From Rhabdornis inornatus (Eukaryota > Chordata > Aves > Passeriformes > Rhabdornithidae), in contig VWZS01008895.1 of NCBI GenBank assembly GCA_013397075.1, positions 206,056 through 270,055 on the forward strand: a stretch of DNA of 64,000 nt, in the 5' to 3' direction. Below the pieces are notes generated by a model, which was not told the DNA's origin, ran no database searches, and saw only the letters and a list, made by a program, of their open reading frames with translations. Positions 1-10,622 of this stretch are shown piece after piece (the stretch's first letter is position 1; every line of letters starts with the position of its first letter). The translations under genes and the position numbers were made by a program.

Positions 1-209
1 CCACCATCGAGCCAGGAGCTGGGATTTAAGGAAGATGTCAAATACAGGTTGTAACTCCAATTGCTACATCCTGGATTTGGGGAGGGATCCCCTTTCCAGT
101 GAAAAACCTGGAGTTTCAGCCCACCTGGGCATGGTGCCAGGCTCTGTTCAGGGGTTCCCAGGACAGGATGAGGAGCAGTGGAATAAAACACAACAAGTTT
201 CACCTCAAC

Positions 210-480
210 ATGTGTGGTTACTGCGCTAAAAAAAAGAGAGAGAGAGAGAAAGGACAGTAACACACATGGAGCTCTTTAGGGAAAAAAGGCCAATTTATTG
301 AACAGACAGCCTGTATTTAAAGCATATTATGTAGAGCTAAGACAGGACAGCAGCTCATTGGACAATTGGGAGAGACATCCATGAGACCATCCCTCAGGAT
401 GTGTCCCACGGGAAAGACACCAGGTGTTAATCTTTATTATGAATTCCATTCTGTTTTTCACCAGATTCTATTCTGTTTTG
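210..480 (-). mobile_element. Possible LTR fragment
   Basis: Read on the minus strand, this stretch has a TATA-like TTTAAATA followed about 20 bases later by AATAAA, then a T-rich and CT-repeat segment. That compact promoter/poly-A arrangement resembles a retroviral LTR. I could not fix TG...CA ends or a target duplication. It could also be the 3' end of an unrelated transcript. Confidence 0.3.
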
Positions 481-639
481 ACCATATTATCATCCTGGGA
501 GAGTCCCTCCCTAACTGAAGCCATAATCAGCTTATCAGTCTGGGAATGGACCTGAGAGAAGTCCAGGCCTGAGAAAGAATTCTCAAGCTCTCTAAATGTG
601 TGTGTATCCACAAACATGACAGGGAACTTCTTTCCATGG

Positions 640-783
640 AGAATGGGAGCAGCTGCCCAGGGAGGGTGTGGAGTTTCCCTTCTGGGGCATCCCAAACCCA
701 CCTGGGTGTGTCCCTGTGTCACCTGCTCTGGGTGACCCTGCCAGGGCTGAGCTGTGATGCCAGAGGTCCCTTCCAACCCCAAT
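640..783 (+). mobile_element. CR1 LINE 3' fragment
   Basis: Matches the sense 3' region of avian CR1: the 'ACCTGCTCTGGGTGACCCTG' segment followed by 'CAGAGGTCCCTTCCAACCCC'. It is truncated at its 5' end and abuts a second CR1 fragment. An open frame on the plus strand crosses both fragments but carries no domain. Confidence 0.75.
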
Positions 784-787
784 ATTC

Positions 788-934
788 ACCATCCCTGGAT
801 GCGTTTAAAAAGACTGGATGTGGCACTCGGTGCCATGGTTTAGTTGAGGTGTTTGGGGTGTGGGTTGGACTCGATCTTGAAGGTCTCTTCCAACCTGGTG
901 ATTCTGTGAATTCTGTATTCCATGATTCTGAGAT
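788..934 (+). mobile_element. CR1 LINE 3' fragment
   Basis: Contains the CR1 segment encoding 'GATGTGGCACTCGGTGCCAT' and 'GTTGGACTCGATCTTGAAGG'. It ends in degenerate copies of the CR1 8-bp tail (ATTCTGTG, ATTCCATG). Sense orientation, 5' truncated. Confidence 0.85.
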
Positions 935-1858
935 TTTGTGGGCAGCTGTTTGTGATATCGTGGACAGAACCTCACTTTTCTGCCCCGTGAAGCCCTCCAG
1001 CCTCCTCTGTGTTTTTGGCACCCTGGGAGCCCAGTTCCCACGGCCTGGGCTGTGCTGGATCTGCCCTCCCAGATCAGGGGGAGCCTGGGCAAGCTACAAC
1101 AGCACCTCCACATCTGATGCTTTGTTCAAGGGCTGCTCTCTCTGTGTCACCTTTGAATTTTCGCCAATTAGCCTCTAGAGTGTGATTTAAATATTGTTGC
1201 TCATGTTAATGGAGGGTGTGCATGTTTTTGTATTTACAGCTCGCCTGCAGGCTTGGAATAACACTTGTCATCCAGACAGGAGAAGGAGCAGCAGGGTCAG
1301 AGTGCTGGCAGGGGAGAGGAAAGGTTTGCTGCCCATCAGAGATGTCCACTCCTCCTTGAGGTCCTGCTCAATCACCAGAATTGATAATTTTGTAGCTCTG
1401 TTTCTGCAGAACCCCTTGAAATGGGTGACAGAACTTCATCCCTGGTGTGAGTTTTCAGCTGCCCCCAGGAAGCTTCTGATGGGGCAGGAGAACAAAACAG
1501 GTCCTGGTGTTCCCTGGTGTCCTGAGTGTGGAAGAAGCCACTCATGACTGGGATCAGAGCAGTGATTTGCTCAGATCATCCCACCCTGTGCAGCTCTCAG
1601 CCAAAGAACAAACCCCTGTTCCCAGCACGTGGGAAACTTTCCAGGGCTCGATGGGGTGGGAGGGGGGTGGTGCTGGACTTTGCAGCACAAGCAGGGTCAG
1701 TTAAAGGTTTCTCTGTGGGTCTTGGTGCTGCTCCAGAAGAAGGAATTCATCACTGTGAGGTTCAGAGCTGCACTGCCTAAAAAAGGATGGAAATCAGGTA
1801 CTGAGAGAGAGGAGCTGCTCCCAGGGCAAGGGGTGAAACCCTGCAGCTGGTCAGAGAG
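935..1858. other. Unassigned sequence, no gene seen
   Basis: Mixed-composition sequence without a recognisable coding domain, RNA gene or repeat family. The short open frames here lack any conserved motif. Confidence 0.5.
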
Positions 1859-1986
1859 GAGAACCAGGGACACTGCTCACAGTGGAACCAGGGACACTGC
1901 TGCCCAGGGTGGAACCAGGGACACTGCTGCTCAGAGTGGAACCAGGGACACTGCTCAGAATGGAGAACCAGGAACACTGCTGCCTG
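1859..1986. repeat. Minisatellite, about 25-28 bp unit, 5 copies
   Basis: Five imperfect tandem copies of a unit starting GGAACCAGGGACACTGCT, varying in length by 3-4 bases at the 3' end of each unit. Confidence 0.85.
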
Positions 1987-2130
1987 ATTGCTGCTCCTCT
2001 TGAGTTGGGAAGACCTGGGAATGCTTGGGATCACCAGCACGAGGTGTGTGGGGAGATCTCTGCCTGAATTTCCTGTAGGATAACCCAAGGACTGTGACCA
2101 AGCAAAGCTTTCTTGGATCACATTCACCAT

Positions 2131-2365
2131 TTCACAGACTCCCAGAATCATTAAGGTTGGAAAAGACCTCCAAGATCACCAAGTCCAACCTTTTTTGAAT
2201 CCCACCATGTCACTAAGCCAGGCCATGAAGTGCCACCTCTGCTTGTTTTTTGAGCACTTCCAGGGATGATCACTGAGCAACCCCTTCTTATTCCTGACCA
2301 CTCCTCCAGAGAAGAAATTTTTCCTAATGCCCAACCTCAACCTCCCTGGTGCCTACCTAGAATTC
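2131..2365 (-). mobile_element. CR1 LINE 3' fragment
   Basis: Reverse-complement CR1. It begins with tail octamers (CCCAGAATCATTAAGG), continues through 'GGTTGGAAAAGACCTCCAAG' and ends near 'TTTTTCCTAATGCCCAACCT'. It is the antisense of the CR1 ORF2 C-terminal and 3' UTR region. Confidence 0.85.
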
Positions 2366-3849
2366 TCCACCTATTGCCAGCTGTTACGGCATTTCCATAA
2401 CCACATCATTTCTGAATTTCACTTTCACTTTCCATGTGAGAAGCCCGGCTGGTCACAGGGAATCAGGACAGCCTCTCCTCATCCTCCCAGATGGATCCTT
2501 CAGCTTTGTGCTCCACTTCCTCTCCAGTCTGTGCATCCAGAGGCAGTGGGGGCTGCCGTGCTGGAGAAGAGGGATGCTGTGCTGGAGAAGAGGGATGCTG
2601 GTGCTGCAGCCCAGGGATCCTGGTGGCACCATCTCAGAAGCAATTCTGAAACTGATAAGAGAGTTTTGCTTACAGGTGCAATCAGGCAGGAATGGAGGAC
2701 AATCTATCCTTCTGTTGACCTACCTGTGACACTGATCTAGAAAATCATCAGGTGTTTAAAGAAGCAATTCTGAAATCAAGGGATGGTGCTTCAAGGAAAT
2801 CTGTTATGGTTTATTGTCATCATAACTCTTGTCCTGTACTGGGACTGTGAATGATTAACTCCATGTGCTAGAGCATGAATGAGTTCTATGCATTTTTTAA
2901 ACTGCATTTGTGACTGGAAAAGCCAGGCCCAGCTTCTCAGAGTGGAGCCACCTGTAACTGGTGGATGGTCCCCCCAGCTCAGCTAAATAAACGTGGCTGG
3001 TGCAGCAGTGAATGAGTTGTGGTGCAAAGCAGAACTCTGACAGCTCCTGGGCACTGCCCAGGCTGGGCCAGCCCTTCTTCCTAAAGGAGAAAGCACTTCA
3101 ATGTCATTTCAACTGTATTTGTTGCGTTTCTTTTACTCTCAAAACATGTGCCATCACTGGGCAGGGAGACATCAGAGATGGTTGCCTCTGATGGGTAAAA
3201 ATGGAGAAACTTCCACAGGAAGCAGCTGATCAGAGACTTCAGCTTGAAGGACAAAGAAAATGATTCTGATGATCCCCAGTTCTGATCCCAGTCCACAGGG
3301 GACCATGTTCTTGTTCCAAAAATATCAGATCTGCCCTGGAAGTCAGGGGTGGGTGGGGAGGGGAGGCTGCAAGGGCACAAGTAATCAAGAACTTGGGGAT
3401 AGTGAGCATTAATCCTCTCCCAGAGTCAGGAAGAAAAGGTGTTATTCCATATTATGTCATGGAATTATGACAATAATTCCCAGATTCTGGGTAATCCATT
3501 TGGAGGAGGGACATGGAGAGACCACTTTGGTAATGTTTTATTTTAACGGGGTAACTGCCTGAGAGCTGCTGAACTCTGGGGCACAAGGAGCAGGACAGGC
3601 AGTGCTGAGGGCATTGCCCAAGGCCAGCAGGATGGGTTGGGGTTAAAACAGAGCTGGAATTTTAGAGCAGAGCCATTTGAGTGGCCAGGTTTGTCTGTAG
3701 GAAGGAAACTAGGCTGGCTTTGGAAAAGACAAGTTTTGTTTTTGATAAGCCCAGACCTGAGGAGCTCTTGGTGCCATGGGCAGGTCCTTGAGCACCAGGA
3801 GATGTTTGACAGAGCAGCTTTTTGCCCTGGCATCGGTGTTGGGGGTTTG
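2366..3849. other. Unassigned sequence, no gene seen
   Basis: No recognised gene or repeat. A short direct repeat of about 21 bp (GCTGGAGAAGAGGGATGCTG) occurs twice near 2562-2602. Confidence 0.45.
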
Positions 3850-4600
3850 GACAGGCTGGAATATTCAATCCCTCCTGGGGAAAAGGGAGTTCTTCCTTTG
3901 GTAACAGAGTGATTCTGCTCTAATCTTGTGCTCAGGGCTGATCTGGGACTTTGCTGCCTCTGGGCTCTGAATTCTGTTCTACCTCCTCCAGAACAGCCCA
4001 GATGAGATGGCATTTTGTACCAGAAGGAGACTCTCTAGCATCTCCTTCCATGTCCAGGGCCCCAGGTTATCACCAGGTTTGGGGTAAGAAAACTTCCCTA
4101 AGCTGAGTTTGGCAGCTTTCTTTCACTTATTCTGAAATACAGAGACACAAGAGTTTCTGGGTTCATTCCTCACCTAAGCTGAGTTTGGCAGGTTCACAGC
4201 TTTCCTTCACTTATTCTGAAAAACGAGGGGACACCTCATTATGAAGTAAAAGGAGACAGGGTGGAATATTCAATTCCTCTTGGAGGAATGGGGTTTTCTC
4301 CTTGGGCTCTGATAAATCCATTATTCTGAGCTAATCTTGTGCTGCAGGGCTGATCTGGGACTTTGCTGCTTGTGGGTTGTGAATTCAGTTCTACCTCCTC
4401 TCGAACACCCCAGATGAGATGGGATTTTGTACCAAGGTGGGACAGAGACCCTCCAGTGCCTCCTTCCATGCCCAGGACCCCACCTTATCACCAGGTTTGG
4501 GGTAAGAAAACTTTTCTGAGCTGAATTTGGCAGCTTTCCTTCACTTATTCTGAAATACAGAGGCACAAGTGTTCCTGGGTTCATCCCTCACTCGAGCCAT
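3850..4600. repeat. Tandem duplication, about 400-bp unit
   Basis: The block beginning GGCTGGAATATTCAATCCCT (about 3853) recurs near 4260. Both copies run through 'GGGCTGATCTGGGACTTTGC', 'CCAGATGAGATGG' and 'TTATCACCAGGTTTGGGGTA'. An extra partial copy of the 'CTGAGTTTGGCAG...TTCACTTATTCTGAAA' segment lies between them (about 4150-4220). The copies carry many substitutions and small indels, so this is an old segmental duplication. I do not recognise the unit as a named transposon. Confidence 0.8.
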
Positions 4601-6351
4601 GTCCTGCTGTCAGAGAGACTCCAGGATTCAGACCTGGCCAGACAGTCAGACGTGCTGGGCACAGAGCTCTGCCCAGCAGCACCCTGTGCTGTTCCTGCCC
4701 AGGAAATGTTGATTTAACCCTCTCAGGAATCATCACTCCTCAGGGCAGCACTGCTTTGAAGTGGTTACCAGCCTGGTGAGCAGTAAGTGCAGGGCGTGGT
4801 GTCTATCTGTGAGGCAAGGGTGGCATTCTGTTTCCTGGGGACAGAAGCTTTAATAAAGGGAGTTTCCCTCCTTGCAGTGGGCAGGCGTGAGGCAGCTGCA
4901 GTTCTGGGGAGCTGGGTGAGACACAAAATTTGGTGTAAAAATTACAGTGGAATGCTGCTTTTTGTTAAGGCCGCTTCACACTTGTTCAGTTCACAAAACT
5001 TAAGGGTCCAACTCGGTAGGACACAACATTGAGTGATTCAAGAAGGTTCTGTTGCTGTTCAGGGCTGAATGAGACCCGCAGACCCAGCTCTGGTTTGTAG
5101 AGGATCTGCAGTGATGCTCACCTTGATCCCAAAAGGGTTAATTCAATTTCTGCTGTGCCTGTGGACTTTCAGCAGGGAAACAAGGCGTGCAAAATCTGGT
5201 AACAACCTGGCTCTCTGGGCTCTGCAGAGGTGGTGGCAGGAAAACCCCTCAGGTGTGATGCTGGAGCATGGAGCAGGGGTTGTGCAGGGGTAACTCCATG
5301 GATCAGGGTTTGCACTGGAAACATGGATATTTTCCTGGCTGTTTTTCCCAGCTTTGCCCCAGCAGCGCTGTTATTTGGTAAAACAGCTGCCACCAGAGGC
5401 AGAGCTCCAGCTCATCCCTGTTGCAAAACACCTGGTGAGGTGTGAGAGATGCTCCCTGCCTTGCTGCAGCCGGTGCTTACTCATCCCAGAGCAGAGCTGG
5501 TCCCTGGGCATTTGTGTTGGCAGCTCTGCTGGAACGCCTTCCCTTTTGGCAGTGCTTATGTAAGGAGCTAAAAATGCTGGGGTGACTCACGGGTGTCTGA
5601 GCAGAGCTGTTGGAACAGGAATGGAGCAGTGAGCTCCCCCAGCCACGGGTGCACAGCAGTGCCTGGAGACCTCTCCCCACTTGCTGCTGCCCCTGTTCAA
5701 GACCCTCTTGCTCCAGGGGATTCTCTTTCCTCTCATTCCCCACTCCTGCTCTCCAAGTGCTGTTGGAGCCCCTCCAAATCTCGTCAGCCATGCCTCTGAT
5801 CCTTCCAGACCTTTCCTGGGGCATCCAAGCCCCTCTTATCTCTGGGCCTCCTGCATCCCATCTCTGTTATCTTTCCTGCCTTTCCATTCTCCTGCTCTCT
5901 TCCTAAGGAAAACTTCAATCCAGAAGTCCCTGGAATTAAGGGAGGATGGATCCAGGTTATTTTCCTTCTTCACAATCTCGTGCTATATCCACTTGTGGAT
6001 ACCTTGGTGTTTTATTCTTCCATCCTTTCCAACCTGACCTGGTCCTTGCCTGATCCATGTTGGGGTGTCCCTCTCCAAAGGAGACTCAGGGAGCACCTCA
6101 GATCTTCTTCAAGGAATGCCTTTTCCTGATCTGGGCTCATATTTGAGTTCTCCATCAGATCCAAGAGACATTTCCACCAAAGAGGCAAATTTGTACTTTT
6201 GGCTAGTTGTGCCACCTCAGAGGCTTTGTCCCACTGTCTCCAAAGGAATGTGATTTTTCCATAAATGATGAAGACTCATAATTGTATTTTTCCTGAAATT
6301 TTCAGCTCATTGTGCTTCTCAAACCTGGACTCTCCATCTCCATGACAGGAG
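4601..6351. other. Unassigned sequence, no gene seen
   Basis: Unique-looking, moderately GC-rich sequence. Open frames up to about 118 codons occur on both strands and overlap each other, with no conserved domain visible. Confidence 0.45.
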
Positions 6352-6650
6352 CTCGTATCCAGGTGGGGTCCAGCCTCTTTCCCCAGACACCTGGTGATAA
6401 ATGAGGAGAAACAGCTCCAAGTGATGCCATGGGAGGTTCAGGCTGGATATCAGGAAAAAAAAATCTCCACTGAAAGAGTGTTTAAACATTGACATAGGCT
6501 GCCCAGGGCTGCTGAGGTCACCATTCCTGGAAGTGTTCAAAACCCAAGCAGAAGTGGCACTTGGAGATGTGGTTCAGCGGGCATGGGGGGATTCGGTCAA
6601 AGGTTGGATTTGGAGGTCTTGGAATTCTTTTCCCACCTTTCTATGATGGC
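6352..6650 (+). mobile_element. CR1 LINE fragment (ORF2 end plus 3' UTR)
   Basis: Sense CR1 containing 'GGGAGGTTCAGGCTGGATAT', an A-run, 'CACTGAAAGAGTGTTTAAAC' and the segment encoding the end of ORF2 ('TGGAAGTGTTCAAAACCCAA'). It has decayed beyond reading as one frame and its tail is degenerate. Confidence 0.8.
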
Positions 6651-6971
6651 TCATGTCTCCTATGACACAAGCCACAGTTCCAGTGGTGCAATTGTCACAA
6701 ACAGAAATAAATTGAGGAGGAGGATTGGTCCCTCTGCTGCTGCCTCCTCTCTGAGTGCCCTTGCTGTCCCATTCCAACAAAATGGAAATCTCTCCTGCCC
6801 TCAGCCCCCACAGACCCAGGAGGTGGGGAAGTCTCTGAGATCGGCTCTCTGGAGGTGCCTGTGGTGCTGCAGGTGGGAAACCTCAGCTCCAGAGGGAGCT
6901 CCAAACTCTGCCTGCTGCCCGGGGAGGGGTGAATGTCCATGGTCCTCCTCAGCAGCTGGACATGGGAGAGG

Positions 6972-7129
6972 CCACAGCCAGCTGTCCCCTCCCCGTGTCA
7001 CAGCCAGCTGTCCTCTCATGTGTCACAGCCAGCTGTCCCCTCCCCGTGTCACAGCCAGCTGTCCCCTCCCCGTGTCACAGCCAGCTGTCTTCTCCTGTGT
7101 CACAGCCAGCTGTCCCCTCCCTGTGTCAG
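6972..7129. repeat. Minisatellite, 26-bp unit, 6 copies
   Basis: Six tandem copies of a unit beginning CACAGCCAGCTGTCCCCTCC and ending CGTGT. Several copies are identical to each other. Confidence 0.9.
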
Positions 7130-7158
7130 CCCCCTTGGCTGGCACCATGACATGAGGA

Positions 7159-7407
7159 GGTCCCAGTCCCAATCCCAATCCCAATCCCGGGCAGAGTTCC
7201 AATCTCAGTCAGTCCCAGTTCCAGTCCCAGTCCCAGTTCTGGTTGCAGTCCCAGTCTCAGTCCCTGCCTGCTCCCAGTCCTAGTCCCAGTCCCCATCAGA
7301 GTTCCAATCTCAGTTCCAATCCCCATCTCAGTCCCAGTCCAGTCCCAGTCCCAGTCCCAGTCCCAGTCCCAGTCCCAGTCCCAGTCCCAGTCCCAGTCCC
7401 AGTCCCA
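7159..7407. repeat. (CCCAGT)n hexanucleotide tract
   Basis: Imperfect, then perfect (7333-7407), CCCAGT repeats. On the minus strand this is GGG every six bases, a regular G-quadruplex-capable pattern. Long open frames on both strands here (SQSQ, WDWD and GNGN peptides) are only the repeat read in different frames. Confidence 0.95.
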
Positions 7408-7459
7408 AACCCTGTCCCATTTGAAATCCCAGTCCAAAAGTCCCAGAGTCTCATTTTCA

Positions 7460-7625
7460 TTGCCATTCCCTGTGCCATTCCCTGTGCCATTCCCACTCCC
7501 ACTCCCATTCCCATTCCCATTCCCATTCCCATTCCCATTCCCATTCCCATTCCCATTCCCTGTCCCATTCCCATTCCCATTCCCATTCCCATTCCCATTC
7601 CCATTCCCATTCCCAGTCCCATCCC
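7460..7625. repeat. (CCCATT)n hexanucleotide tract
   Basis: About 25 copies of CCCATT with a few CCCTGT and CCCACT variants, directly following the CCCAGT tract after a 50-base interruption. The minus strand again has GGG in every unit. Confidence 0.95.
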
Positions 7626-7629
7626 AGTC

Positions 7630-8123
7630 CCAGCTGCTCCCCTGCAGTGGCTCTGTGCTGTGTCTAACACATTTCAGGGATCTCTGCTCCTTGTGCTTCC
7701 CAGTCCCCGATCCCACAGAATCCTGGGGTGTTGCAAGGGGCCCCCAAGGGTCACCTGCTCCTGTTCCCTGCTCCAGCAGGGCTGGCCTGGAGCAGCAGGA
7801 AGGAATCTGCACACCCTCCCTCCCTGGGCAGGTTTCCCAGTGCTCTCTCAGTAAAGAAGTTTTTCCTTTTGTTCCTCTCCAACCTCCTCTGTGTGTGGAA
7901 GGGCAACAGAATCACTCCAGGAGGGAGCTACCCCAACAGAGATTTTAATTTATTGATTCCAGGCTTGATTTTCCCTTAGAGGAAGGGTCAAACCAAGAGT
8001 AAAACCCATGTTAAAAGTGGAGGCTTGGAGCACAAGGCATCACTCACCATTTTTTGGACAAGAGGACACTGAAGATAGGAAAATAGGATGCAGACCATTT
8101 ATTCAACAGCACAAATATGGAAT
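7630..8123. other. Unassigned sequence, no gene seen
   Basis: Sequence between the hexamer tract and a CR1 fragment. No gene or repeat family recognised. Confidence 0.4.
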
Positions 8124-8265
8124 AATTGAATCATAGAATGGTTTGGGTTGGAGGAAACCTTGAAGTTCACCTTGTTCCACCCCCTGCCATGGGCAGGGAC
8201 CCATCCACTATCCCAGGCTGCTCCAAGCCCCATCCAACCTGGCTTGGACCATTCCAGGGATGCAG
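8124..8265 (-). mobile_element. CR1 LINE 3' fragment
   Basis: Starts with the tail octamer motif (AATCATAGAATGGTTTGGGT), then 'CCTGCCATGGGCAGGGACCC' and 'CCAAGCCCCATCCAACCTGG'. This is the classical avian CR1 3' UTR in reverse complement, and it is truncated after about 140 bp. Confidence 0.92.
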
Positions 8266-9130
8266 GTGGGTTTCAATGGATGACAGAGCACAGCACAAAC
8301 TGCAGCTTTCCCAATGCTGGGCAATGTCCAAATTCCTTGGAATTTTGTCTGGAAAAGCAGGAATGAGTTTTCCCTCATCACAAAGAAAGCAGGAGCACTG
8401 ATTCCACTCCAGAGGCACAGATTGCTCTCAAGGAAAACATAAAAACCCAACCCAACCACGGCACCAAAGTGCTGGTTAGAGATTAAAGGGAGAGGGCGGG
8501 AGCTTGGAGAAAAGGTCAGGCACACAAAGGAAAACATCTAAACTGAAAACTTGGAAACTTTCCTGCCAGTGGAGACACTTGAATTACCTCAGAACAAAGA
8601 CTGTTGACTTTCCTTATAAGGAGGGAAAGTCTTGATTTAAAAAAAAATAATGGAAAAGCTTGGTCAATAATTGTTTTCTTCTTTATTGGTTTGCTGGGAG
8701 TTCAAACAAGCAAAAGTGGCTAGTTTAGAATAAAGTAATTTTTCATTTCAGCAAAATAAATGGATAAAATTCCAGTTATTTCACCCATTTTAAAGTGGAT
8801 TTTTTCCTCTGTGATTTATGCACTTGTTTGCACTACAAAAAGAAGTTTGAAACTGGAGTAATTACTTTTTTTAGCTCATGTTTTGAGGTTTCTGTCTTCC
8901 CATTGCTGTGTAAACAATTTCTGAGGTAGGGATGAAGTCACGGCTGCATCTCTGAGAGCCAGATCAGGGGGTTGTGGCCACCTGATGATGCAATGGGGAG
9001 TCTTGGCACGCAAATCATTGGGAAATCTCCTTGGTCATGTGCAGGACACGAGCAGAGGCCAGCAAAACATTCCCTGTGAATTTCCAAACTGTGCCTCCAG
9101 GAGTAAACCTCACCAATTTCAACATGGTAC
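8266..9130. other. AT-rich unassigned sequence
   Basis: From about 8560 to 8900 the composition shifts to AT-rich with A and T runs. No gene, RNA or repeat family recognised. Confidence 0.45.
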
Positions 9131-9490
9131 GGAATCCCAGAATCACAGAATCAATCACAGAATCAATCACAGAATCATGGAATCACAGAATCACCAGGTT
9201 GGAAGAGACCTTCAAGATCATCGAGTCCAAGCCATGCCCTAACTCCTCAATTAGACCATGGCACTGAGTGCCACATCCAGTCTTTTTTTAAACACATCCA
9301 GGGATGGTGACTCCACCACCTCCCCAGGCAAAGCATTCCAATATTTTATTATTCTTTCCATAAAAAACTTTTTCCTAATATCCAACCTGTATCTCCCCTG
9401 ACACAGCTTGAGACTGTGTCCTCTGGTTCTGTCAGTGCTGCCTGGAGAAAGAGGAAATAGAGGAGAGCTGTGAAGAATTGTTAAAGCCAT
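9131..9490 (-). mobile_element. CR1 LINE 3' end with expanded octamer tail
   Basis: Reverse-complement CR1. About eight degenerate tail octamers (9131-9195, AATCACAG/AATCATGG) precede the 3' UTR ('ACCAGGTTGGAAGAGACCTT'), which joins the ORF2 C-terminal coding remnant listed separately. Confidence 0.93.
9251..9490 (-). pseudogene. CR1 ORF2 (reverse transcriptase) C-terminal remnant
   Basis: Open for 79 codons on the minus strand. Residues around 28-75 carry the conserved CR1 ORF2 C-terminal signature: 'LKLCQGRYRLDIRKKFF' followed by 'YWNALPGEVVESPSLDVFKK' and 'RLDVAL'. In an intact CR1 this is the extreme C-terminus of the protein with endonuclease and reverse transcriptase activity that copies the element by target-primed reverse transcription. 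Neither the catalytic reverse transcriptase core nor the endonuclease is present, so the piece is non-functional. The methionine at its start is accidental. The frame ends naturally at the ORF2 stop next to the 3' UTR, so this stretch is little damaged compared with other CR1 copies here. Confidence 0.9.
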
Positions 9491-9621
9491 GAATAATGAC
9501 TGAACATCCAGCCTGAGGATGGATGGGCACTCAGAGTCCTTCAGGGGATGGTCATGGTGTTCAGGCTCCAGGGTCTGAGGGTGTCCAGGACAGCTGCAGA
9601 GGGATTGTTCATCTGGAACTG

Positions 9622-9890
9622 CAGTGATAGGAAAAGTGGGAATGGCTCCACACTGAAAGAAGGGGATTTAGGTTTGATATTGGGAATGAATTCCTCCTTG
9701 TGAGGGCAATAGGGCCCTGGCACAGGGTGTGCAGAGAAGCTGTGGCTGCTCCTGGATCCTTGGAAGTGTCTAAGGATGGATGGGACTTGGAGCAGCCTGG
9801 GACAGTGGGAGGTGTCCCTGCCAAGGCAGGGGTGACAATGGATGAGTTTTAAGGTCCTTCCCAACCCAAACCATCCTGGGATTCCATGAA
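9622..9890 (+). mobile_element. CR1 LINE 3' fragment
   Basis: Sense CR1 3' region: 'GCAGAGAAGCTGTGGCTGCT', 'GGAGCAGCCTGGGACAGTGG', 'TTTTAAGGTCCTTCCCAACC' and a degenerate tail. It lies in opposite orientation to the CR1 at 9131-9490. Confidence 0.9.
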
Positions 9891-9990
9891 GGACATTGAG
9901 ACACTCGAGCACATCCAGAGGAGGCAACAAGGCTGGTGAGGGGCTTGGAACACAAACCCTGTGAGGAACAACTGAGGGAGCTGGGGCTGN
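9891..9990 (+). pseudogene. CR1 ORF2 internal fragment, cut at an N
   Basis: Sense fragment of CR1 ORF2. It encodes the block upstream of the C-terminus, with 'RGLEHKPCEEQLRELGL' recognisable. It stops abruptly at a single N (9990), after which the sequence no longer resembles CR1. The expected continuation (FSLEKRRLRG-like) is missing. Confidence 0.8.
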
Positions 9991-10473
9991 AGGGAATTCA
10001 GGACACAGTTCACGAGCTGGGTCGTGTGAACACTTTGGAACAAGGCAGATGCTCTGGGACCTGGAGAAGGGATGTGATGGACACTTCTGTGATCACCACT
10101 GAAAGGGAGAGCAGGATTCCATTTGGACAGATCCAAAAAGGCAGATGGATGTGGCATCTCATGGAGAGGGCAAAGGATGGTAGGAGAGGGGCAAACTTTA
10201 TTGCCAGCTCAATGAATGGAATGGAGAGAAGATTTTGGAGTCCTCTGGGTGACGGGAAGCCTTGGGTTAAAGAGAAATGCAGAAATGAGAGCCAGGGTTT
10301 GGTGAAATAAAAAATAAAACAGCTGGTCAGAGGCTCAGGTTTTTGCTTCCAAAACTCAAGGAGGTTCTTACTCAGCTCCAGCTAAATCACCAACACAAAC
10401 CCTGGTCCCCTGTCTGCCCTCAAAGCATAAAATAAATGGATTAAAAAAAAAACCAAAAACAAACCAAAACCAA
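9991..10473. other. Unassigned sequence after an N
   Basis: No resemblance to the CR1 that precedes the N. An A/AAC-rich stretch lies at 10440-10473. No gene seen. Confidence 0.4.
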
Positions 10474-10622
10474 CCAGACAGAAATTGGGGTTTCATGTTC
10501 TCCCACCATTCAGTTTCTCCTTGTTTTGGATTCTCTAAATTCTCGTGAAATTCACAAGAAAGTGCATTTCTGCATCCTGCTTTGCTGCACATCTCTTGTG
10601 TGCTGGTTGGAAAGCAAAACCA
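10474..10622. repeat. 149-bp duplicated segment, copy 1
   Basis: Matches 11387-11535 with one difference (CTCGTG versus CTCATG). It spans the left edge of the adjoining LTR and includes that LTR's outer 24 bases. Confidence 0.95.

Noticed and set aside
600..1178. 192-codon plus-strand frame
   Set aside because: Crosses two CR1 fragments and unrelated sequence, with no conserved protein motif.
7126..7854. Several 200-codon frames with GNGN, WDWD and PIPI repeats
   Set aside because: Hexamer microsatellite read in different frames on both strands.
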